Assembly: GCA_051883695.1 (NCBI GenBank)
Contig: JBJEUF010000090.1
Span: forward strand, 1-47,491
Length of the DNA: 47,491 nt
Source: UBA11524 sp051883695
Lineage (GTDB): Bacteria > Bacillota > Clostridia > Christensenellales > Aristaeellaceae
Direction of reading: 5' to 3'
Positions 32,356-38,021 of the stretch are shown here, piece by piece. The notes below the pieces were generated by a model, which had not been told where the DNA came from, searched no databases, and worked only from the letters and a program-made list of their open reading frames with translations. Both the position numbers and the translations under genes were made by a program. The number at the start of each line of letters is the position of its first letter. The stretch's first letter is position 1.

Positions 32356-35331
32356 ATGAAGATACCCCAGCGATTCACAGCTCTGCTGCTGGCCCTGCTG
32401 ATGCTGCTTGCGATGCTGCCGGCAGCTGCCCTGTCAGAGGATACAGATCCTTCCGATGCCCCTGATGAGACGCTTTCCGAGTCGATCGGTGATATCCCCG
32501 TGATCTCGGAGTTCCCGGAGGACGAGCCGATTGCCGATCCCACGGCTGAACCGACTACGGAGCCGACTGCCGAGCCGACCGCCGAGCCCACGGCCGAGCC
32601 GACTGCAGAGCCGACCGCCGAGCCCACGGCGGAGCCGACCGCCGAGCCGACTGCGGAACCCACCGCCGAGCCCACGGCAGTCCCGACCAAAGAACCTGCC
32701 CCGATCGTCACCGAGCCGGTTGTTGAAAAGGTGTCCTTCACGCCCGGTCTGGCCCGGATCGGCGCGGGCGTGCGGCTCTATGAGCACAGCGGGCTCTGGG
32801 GCGCCTACGTGGAGACCACGGCGGGCGGCGTTGTCTATGCCGCCGAGCAGTCCGAGGACGAAAAGGCCCTTCGCATCGTGCTGAACAACGGCGTCTCCCT
32901 TTGGGAGGGCTGGGCCGGCGCCGATAGGGTCGACATGCTCACCCCGGCGCAGGCGGAGGACTACGACAGCCAGGAACGCGACGCGGACGCCGTGCGCACC
33001 TATCGCGGCCATGAGCTGCTGATTGTGCCGACCGTTTCCAGTGCCCCCACCGCAGCGCCCGCAACGCCTGAACTCACCGATGATATCTCCGGCTTTGTGC
33101 CCATGCTGACGCCCGAGCCCGATCCGTCGGAGCCCGTGGAAACACAGACCCCCGATGCCACCGCCACGCCGGCGGCGGAGGATACCGGCGCGGAGGACGG
33201 GTTCATTGTCGAGTCCATTCCCGAAATCACGGCGGAACCGCTTCCCGAGCCCTCCCTTGAGCCGGAGGACGGGACGCAGACCGATCAGCTCATCGCCTAC
33301 CGCGCGCTGACCGCGCCCTCCGATCTGTCCGCCAGCCACAACCGCGTCGGCCTGATGACCCTCACCTGGACCGGTACGGCGGACGCGGACGCCTATCAGG
33401 TGCTGTACAAGGCTGCCCATCAGTCGGATTATTCCGTCCTGGCCACCGTGAAGGGCACCTCCTATGCCACCTCCGCGCTGGATCCCAGCGTGGTGTACTA
33501 CTTCCGCGTGCGCGGCGTTGAGCTGAACAGCAGCGGTTCGGTCATCAACGCGAGCCCCCTGTCCGCTTCCTATCCCTATATCGTCCTTGGGGATGCGAAG
33601 ATCAACGATCCCCGCGGCAAGGACACCAGCACCATCCGCCTGACCTGGACCGCCGTGCCCGGCGCGACGCATTACGACGTGATCATGTCCGTCCATGGGG
33701 CAAACGAGTGGAAAACCGTCCGCACCGACCTGGTGACCGATTACTGCGACATCGCCAGCCTTTCCTTCGACCTCGCCTATGATTTCCGCGTCATTCCCAA
33801 GCGCAAGCTCAACAACGGCACGGTCATCACCGGCAACAGCAGCCGCGTCACGATGGTCGGCAGCCCCATGGAAACGCCCTCCTTCCAGTCCTATGAATGG
33901 ACGAGCCGGGGCGTGAAGCTCACCTGGGACGCCATCCCCGGCGCCAGCGGCTATGTCATCTACCGCCGCGCATTCTCCGATCAGGACGTGACCAACTACC
34001 AGAAGCTGGTCGTGCTGGATACGCCCGTCACCACCTACACGGACATCTCCATGACCCCCGGCGAGGTGTATTACTACTTCGTCTACTCCTTCAAGCTCTG
34101 CCAGCCCGAGGGGTGGCGCTGCTTCTCCCTCAAGGGGGAGATCGGCATGGGCGTGTGGATGCCCTCCGCGTCCGGGCTCAAGGCGACGGACTATGACGAG
34201 AAGAACGTCCTGCTCTCCTGGGACGCCGTCAAGGGCGCCAACAAGTACGACGTGTATCTCACCCGCACCGCAGGCAAAGTGCCCTCCGCCACCGATGGCA
34301 CGCGCGTTTCCGGCACGTCCGCCTATCATCAGAACGCGACGATCGGCACAGCCTACTACTATTATGTGCGTCCGGTGCGCGTTTTCTCCAACGGCGATGT
34401 CAGCGTCGGCCCCTGGTCCGCCGTGCTCTCCCACACGCATCAGGGCCCCGCACCCACCTACCGTGCGCTCCTCGTCGGCAACACCTACCCGGACGAAAGC
34501 AACTACCTCCCCGGGCCTGACAACGACGCGCGCGCCATGGCCTCCATGCTCTCGCGCATGTCCGGAACGCCCTATTCCGTCACCACCAGCCTGAACCTCA
34601 CCGACTCCGGCATCATCAACGCCATCAACACCGCCTTTGCCGGTGCGGACGAGAACGACGTGTCCCTGTTCTTCTACAGCGGTCATGGCGCCAACAGCCC
34701 CAGCACCGCCTTCCACGGCGCGCTGGTGGGCGTCCGCCGTACCTACCTGACCGTATCCCGCCTGAAGGAGGCGCTGGATCAGATTCCCGGCAAGAAGATC
34801 GTCATCATCGACAGCTGCCATTCCGGCCAGATGATCGGCAAGAGCGCGGGCGAGGAGGTCACCGGCGCCGAGCTGAGCGCCTTCAACAGCGAGGTCATCA
34901 GCATCTTCGCCAGCGGCAGCACCTATGACCGCACCGTGGACGCGCTTGCGGAGGCCGTCACGGAGGAGGCCATCGCCGAGCAGCCCCTGATGATCAGCCG
35001 CGGCGCCAACGATCTGGCCAACAGCGGGTATTACGTCATCACAGCCGCGCACTCCACGGAGACCTCCGTTTCCATGGGCTATGACAGCGACGGCGACGGC
35101 AAGGCCGAGAAGTATTTCGGGCTGTTCACCTACGGCCTGTGCCACGGCAACGGCTGGAACCTCGCGACGAGCAGCGCGATCAGCGCCCTGAATGCGGACC
35201 GCGACGGCAATAAGGAGATCACGCTCTACGAGGCCTACGTCTACGCCAAGGCGGTCGCCCAGCGCAGCAATCCGAATCAGACCGCGCAGATCTACCCGGC
35301 GAACAGCGCACAGGTGATCTGGAGCAAGTAA
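32356..35331 (+). CDS. Secreted metacaspase-like (peptidase C14) protein with fibronectin repeats, 991 aa
   Basis: Residues 1-27 are a signal peptide (FTALLLALLMLLAMLPAAALS). Residues about 60-115 are a low-complexity linker of repeated Glu-Pro-Thr-Ala. A beta-rich segment follows, then a second acidic Thr/Pro-rich linker (about 220-310), then four fibronectin type III repeats (about 315-695). The C-terminal 290 residues are a caspase-fold peptidase: YRALLVGNTY, the catalytic histidine H777 in FFYSGHGAN and the catalytic cysteine C821 in IIDSCHSGQM. Two calcium-loop-like sequences follow, DSDGDGKAE and NADRDGNKEITLYEA, the second resembling an EF-hand or dockerin-type loop. Bacterial metacaspases usually cut after Arg or Lys and often need calcium; that fits the loops but is inference. 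The ATG is 7 nt behind GAGGAGG. Monocistronic with a terminator. Confidence 0.9.
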   Translation: MKIPQRFTALLLALLMLLAMLPAAALSEDTDPSDAPDETLSESIGDIPVISEFPEDEPIADPTAEPTTEPTAEPTAEPTAEPTAEPTAEPTAEPTAEPTAEPTAEPTAVPTKEPAPIVTEPVVEKVSFTPGLARIGAGVRLYEHSGLWGAYVETTAGGVVYAAEQSEDEKALRIVLNNGVSLWEGWAGADRVDMLTPAQAEDYDSQERDADAVRTYRGHELLIVPTVSSAPTAAPATPELTDDISGFVPMLTPEPDPSEPVETQTPDATATPAAEDTGAEDGFIVESIPEITAEPLPEPSLEPEDGTQTDQLIAYRALTAPSDLSASHNRVGLMTLTWTGTADADAYQVLYKAAHQSDYSVLATVKGTSYATSALDPSVVYYFRVRGVELNSSGSVINASPLSASYPYIVLGDAKINDPRGKDTSTIRLTWTAVPGATHYDVIMSVHGANEWKTVRTDLVTDYCDIASLSFDLAYDFRVIPKRKLNNGTVITGNSSRVTMVGSPMETPSFQSYEWTSRGVKLTWDAIPGASGYVIYRRAFSDQDVTNYQKLVVLDTPVTTYTDISMTPGEVYYYFVYSFKLCQPEGWRCFSLKGEIGMGVWMPSASGLKATDYDEKNVLLSWDAVKGANKYDVYLTRTAGKVPSATDGTRVSGTSAYHQNATIGTAYYYYVRPVRVFSNGDVSVGPWSAVLSHTHQGPAPTYRALLVGNTYPDESNYLPGPDNDARAMASMLSRMSGTPYSVTTSLNLTDSGIINAINTAFAGADENDVSLFFYSGHGANSPSTAFHGALVGVRRTYLTVSRLKEALDQIPGKKIVIIDSCHSGQMIGKSAGEEVTGAELSAFNSEVISIFASGSTYDRTVDALAEAVTEEAIAEQPLMISRGANDLANSGYYVITAAHSTETSVSMGYDSDGDGKAEKYFGLFTYGLCHGNGWNLATSSAISALNADRDGNKEITLYEAYVYAKAVAQRSNPNQTAQIYPANSAQVIWSK
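32540..32694 (+). repeat. Coding tandem repeat (Glu-Pro-Thr-Ala linker) in the metacaspase gene
   Basis: A 12-bp unit (GAG CCG ACT GCC and variants) is repeated about 12 times and codes for a Glu-Pro-Thr-Ala tract. The unit is in frame, so copy-number change would alter linker length without breaking the gene. Confidence 0.85.
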
Positions 35332-35353
35332 AACGCATATCCCCAAACGAAAC

Positions 35354-35395
35354 GGCAGCTCCGGGACGGAAAATTCCCGGAGCTGCCTGTTTTTG
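35354..35395 (+). terminator. Intrinsic terminator of the metacaspase gene
   Basis: A perfect 13-bp stem, GGCAGCTCCGGGA with TCCCGGAGCTGCC, followed by TGTTTTTG. Confidence 0.9.
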
Positions 35396-35458
35396 ATGAT
35401 TGCATCAGAATTAGTATAATGCGCTTGCGGAGGGCCCGCAGGCGGTTTCCCTCCCACG

Positions 35459-35483
35459 CAAAAAAGTGGCCGCAGCCACTTTT
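35459..35483 (-). terminator. Intrinsic terminator of the phosphoribosyltransferase-like gene
   Basis: On the minus strand AAAAGTGGC pairs with GCCACTTTT around TGCG and continues into TTTTTTG. Confidence 0.8.
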
Positions 35484-35492
35484 CTGACACCA

Positions 35493-36137
35493 TCAGGTGA
35501 AGCTGGACACGCCAAAGGCATTGACCATCGCATCCAGACGGCGGCCTGCCTGACACATCGGGCACTCGTGAGAGGGCATGGATGCGTATTCCGGCAGATC
35601 GTTCTTCCTGGTGAACACCGCCTTGACCTCAAAGTCGCAGCATTCGTCCACACAGGAGAAAATCGCGCACACGCCGGCGGGCTTGCCGCTGTAATAGCGG
35701 ATGGCGTCCACCGCCGCCTGCACCGTATAGCCCGTGGTGACGGAAGCCGCCAGCACCAGCACGTTCTTGCCCACGATCATCGGCGCGGAGTTCTCGCGGA
35801 AAATCAGCTGGGAGCCGGTGGTATGCTCGGGGGTGACGATGTAGATGGTGTTGTGGGCATTCACGTTCTGGAAGCCGCGGCGGGTCAGCTCGCTGGCCAT
35901 ACAGGCGCCGATCACCTCCGTGCCGTCCAGGCACAGGATGGTGTCAATCACCGTCGCGTTGCCGATCATGCTGCACAGGTGCGTCGCGACCTCCCGAGCC
36001 TCCGAAAGGCGGTGCTTGGTCATGGTCAGATCAACATAATAGTTGATATGGCTGTGGCTGGTCGCGTAATGCCCCATGGCGACGCGCAGCGGCACGTTGG
36101 AGTTGTTTGTCCGGGTTTCAAACAGACGGATCGCCAT
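35493..36137 (-). CDS. Orotate phosphoribosyltransferase-like protein, 214 aa
   Basis: The type I phosphoribosyltransferase fold is suggested by the PRPP-loop segment VLVLAASVTTGYTVQAAVDAI (a TTG-centred variant of the usual acidic DxxxTTG motif, with Ala in place of acidic residues) and by the preceding substrate region. The C-terminal third is cysteine-rich (FSCVDECCDFE and SHECPMCQAG), possibly a metal site. The lack of the usual acidic pair in the PRPP loop suggests altered or lost catalysis, so a binding or regulatory role is possible. ATG 36137 follows AAGGAGAG; the frame upstream is not used. Own promoter (36184-36212) and terminator. No other pyrimidine genes are near. Confidence 0.75.
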   Translation of the reverse strand: MAIRLFETRTNNSNVPLRVAMGHYATSHSHINYYVDLTMTKHRLSEAREVATHLCSMIGNATVIDTILCLDGTEVIGACMASELTRRGFQNVNAHNTIYIVTPEHTTGSQLIFRENSAPMIVGKNVLVLAASVTTGYTVQAAVDAIRYYSGKPAGVCAIFSCVDECCDFEVKAVFTRKNDLPEYASMPSHECPMCQAGRRLDAMVNAFGVSSFT

Positions 36138-36183
36138 AACAATCTCTCCTTGCAATATGAATTGACCGAATTCAGGTGCAACC

Positions 36184-36212
36184 ATTCTATCAGATCGCCG
36201 CGCATATGTCAA
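36184..36212 (-). promoter_or_regulatory. Sigma-A-type promoter of the phosphoribosyltransferase-like gene
   Basis: Perfect TTGACA (36212-36207, minus strand), 17-bp spacer, TAGAAT (36189-36184). Confidence 0.85.
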
Positions 36213-36309
36213 ACAAAATATACATGGCCGCCTCATTCAGAATGCCGGATTGCGCATTGCTCCATCAGGCAGCCATTGTTTCCCCGTGTGCGGGCCGAAG
36301 CAATCCAAA

Positions 36310-36521
36310 GGGCATCGTGCAGAAGCGGCTCCCTGGCGTGGAGTTGCCGAAGCGATGCCGGATGACGGATGGCCCTTTGGGCGCACCCGCAGGCGCGAAA
36401 CACCTTCTGCGGCAGGGGTATTTCGCTTCTGCGGAAGCGAGGAGGGGTCTTTCCGATCGCCCCCTCCACCCCTTCGGTCGCATTCGTGTTTGTTTTCCGT
36501 TTTGAATGAGACTGTCCTGCA
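36310..36521 (+). repeat. Dispersed intergenic repeat, copy B
   Basis: About 210 bp highly similar to copy A (20250-20447) and, inverted, to copy C. It contains the same small hairpin CGCTTC-TGCG-GAAGCG (36424-36439), the long GGAGGGG/CCCCTCC hairpin (36441-36467 region), CCCCTTCGG and the TTTTGAATGAG tail. It lies downstream of mutY and upstream of the promoter of the phosphoribosyltransferase-like gene. Confidence 0.9.
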
Positions 36522-36539
36522 AAATACCGGATGCGGCTT

Positions 36540-37589
36540 TCATTCTCCCAATATCTGTATCACCCGCTGCAGCGCCGCCCGCATGGCGGAGGGAATCGCC
36601 AGATGCTCCGTCTCCGCAAGGGTCACAAAGCGCATCCCCCCGGGCGCGACGGCTTCGGGCGCTGTTTCCATGGACAGCAGCCGCATGTTCCAGACCTGAT
36701 GGGTGAATACATGCCGTGCCTCCCCTTCCTCCCGCACGCCGCTCACCCGCAGCTTCATGCAGCGCATCACCTGAGAAGCCGCCTGCTGCAGTTTTTCCTG
36801 CCGCTCCAGCATCGGGAACACCCACAGGCCGTGGAGCATCCGCTCCGTTCTCTGCCGCATCAGCACGCGATCCCCGCTGACGATCAGGCACACGTCCAGG
36901 ACAAGCTGCTTCGGAGGATTCTTGCGCGGCAGCACGGGCAGCTCCTCGGCGTCCCCGGCTTCACAGGCATCGCAGATCCCGCAGAGCGGACAGCGGTCGC
37001 AGCCGGGCGTGCCGGGGACGCAAACCGTCGCGCCCAGATCCATCATCGCCTGGTTGAAGTCCCCCGGCCGGTCGCCGGGAACCAGCTCCGCCGCCTTTTC
37101 TTCCAGCGCGCGGCGCACCGATGGCGTCCCCACGTTCTCGCGGATGCCGCACAGGCGCGACACCACGCGGATGACATTGCCATCCACCGCCGGAACGGGC
37201 ACGTCATAGGCAATGCTGGCGATGGCGCCCGCCGTGTAGGGCCCGATGCCGCTGATGCGCCGCAGCGCAGCCACATCCCGCGGGATCACGCCGCCGTGCT
37301 CCGCCACGACCTGCTGCGCGCCCCTGTGCAGGTTTCTTGCGCGGCTGTAATACCCCAGCCCCTCCCAGAGCTTGAGCACCTCGTCCTGTTGCGCGTCCGC
37401 CAGCGCCTGCACCGTGGGGAACCGCGTCAGGAAGCGTTCGTAATACCCCAGCACCGTTTCCACCCGGGTTTGCTGCAGCATCGTTTCGCTCACCCACGTC
37501 CGATAGGGATCGTGGATGCCCCGCCAGGGCAGCGTCCGCGCGTTCCGGTCATACCAGGTTATCAGAAGTCTCCGGCAGCTTTCGGTCAT
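36540..37589 (-). CDS. mutY: A/G-specific adenine DNA glycosylase, 349 aa
   Basis: MutY removes adenine mispaired with 8-oxoguanine. The catalytic glutamate is E35 (SETMLQQTRV), the helix-hairpin-helix is RISGIGPYTAGAIASIA (about 111-127) and the catalytic aspartate is D136 (PAVDGNV). The [4Fe-4S] cluster cysteines are C190, C197, C200 and C206 in the C-x6-C-x2-C-x5-C pattern. The C-terminal NUDIX-like domain (about 225-345) reads 8-oxoG. Length is typical. It has its own promoter and is flanked by two copies of the dispersed repeat (B downstream, C upstream). Confidence 0.96.
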   Translation of the reverse strand: MTESCRRLLITWYDRNARTLPWRGIHDPYRTWVSETMLQQTRVETVLGYYERFLTRFPTVQALADAQQDEVLKLWEGLGYYSRARNLHRGAQQVVAEHGGVIPRDVAALRRISGIGPYTAGAIASIAYDVPVPAVDGNVIRVVSRLCGIRENVGTPSVRRALEEKAAELVPGDRPGDFNQAMMDLGATVCVPGTPGCDRCPLCGICDACEAGDAEELPVLPRKNPPKQLVLDVCLIVSGDRVLMRQRTERMLHGLWVFPMLERQEKLQQAASQVMRCMKLRVSGVREEGEARHVFTHQVWNMRLLSMETAPEAVAPGGMRFVTLAETEHLAIPSAMRAALQRVIQILGE

Positions 37590-37621
37590 CGTCGGCCTCC
37601 TAATACTAATCCTTCCGCTTG

Positions 37622-37650
37622 ATTATAGCACGTCCTGCCCCTGCGGGCAA
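37622..37650 (-). promoter_or_regulatory. Sigma-A-type promoter of mutY
   Basis: On the minus strand TTGCCC (37650-37645), 17-bp spacer, perfect TATAAT (37627-37622), 32 bp before the start. Confidence 0.8.
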
Positions 37651-37680
37651 CAGGCTTGTCCGGAACGCCGGGGCGACCTT

Positions 37681-37838
37681 AATCAAACTGAATACACCAA
37701 ACATGCAGCCGAAGGGGCGGAGGGGGCGATCCGAAATCCCCCTCCCCGCTCCCGCAGAAGGTGTTTCGCATCCGCTGCACGACCAAAGGGCTCTCCGTCA
37801 TCCAGGCATCGCTTCGGCAACGCCCTACAGCATCAAAG
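37681..37838 (-). repeat. Dispersed intergenic repeat, copy C (inverted)
   Basis: Read on the minus strand it matches copies A and B: GGGCGTTGCCGAAGCGATGCC, GGATGACGG, AGCCCTTTGG, GAAACACCTTCTGCGG, the GGAGGGGG/CCCCCTCC hairpin, and CCCCTTCGG. The tail is more diverged. It lies in the 430-bp gap between mutY and the 3' end of the chimeric kinase gene. Confidence 0.85.
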
Positions 37839-37846
37839 CAAGTTAA

Positions 37847-37876
37847 GGCGGCGAGCAGGATCCCCTGTCCGCCGCC
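37847..37876. other. Strong GC-rich hairpin in the gap behind the chimeric kinase gene
   Basis: GGCGGCG and CGCCGCC enclose CAGG/CCTG, giving a long stem. It has no T-run on either side, so I do not call it a terminator. The remaining sequence to 38021 shows no gene; open frames there run through the repeat and are not supported. Confidence 0.45.
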
Positions 37877-38021
37877 CTGGCTGTCATGTAACTGAACCCG
37901 GAACAATCTACGTCGGACAGTTACTGAGCAACGAATTGAAAACGATATTCCGGAAACGATCCTGATATCCCTTCCATTCGCCGGGAAGAATGACATGACC
38001 GTTATTCTCCCCTTTGCATCA

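Noticed and set aside
32434..35565. 1043-codon open frame opposite the metacaspase gene
   Set aside because: Antisense shadow; the sense strand has signal peptide, FN3 and catalytic residues, promoter and terminator.
37679..37996. 105-codon open frame on the minus strand behind the chimeric kinase gene
   Set aside because: It reads through the dispersed repeat copy C and has no SD or family features; similar frames in copies A and B are in different contexts and not conserved as protein.
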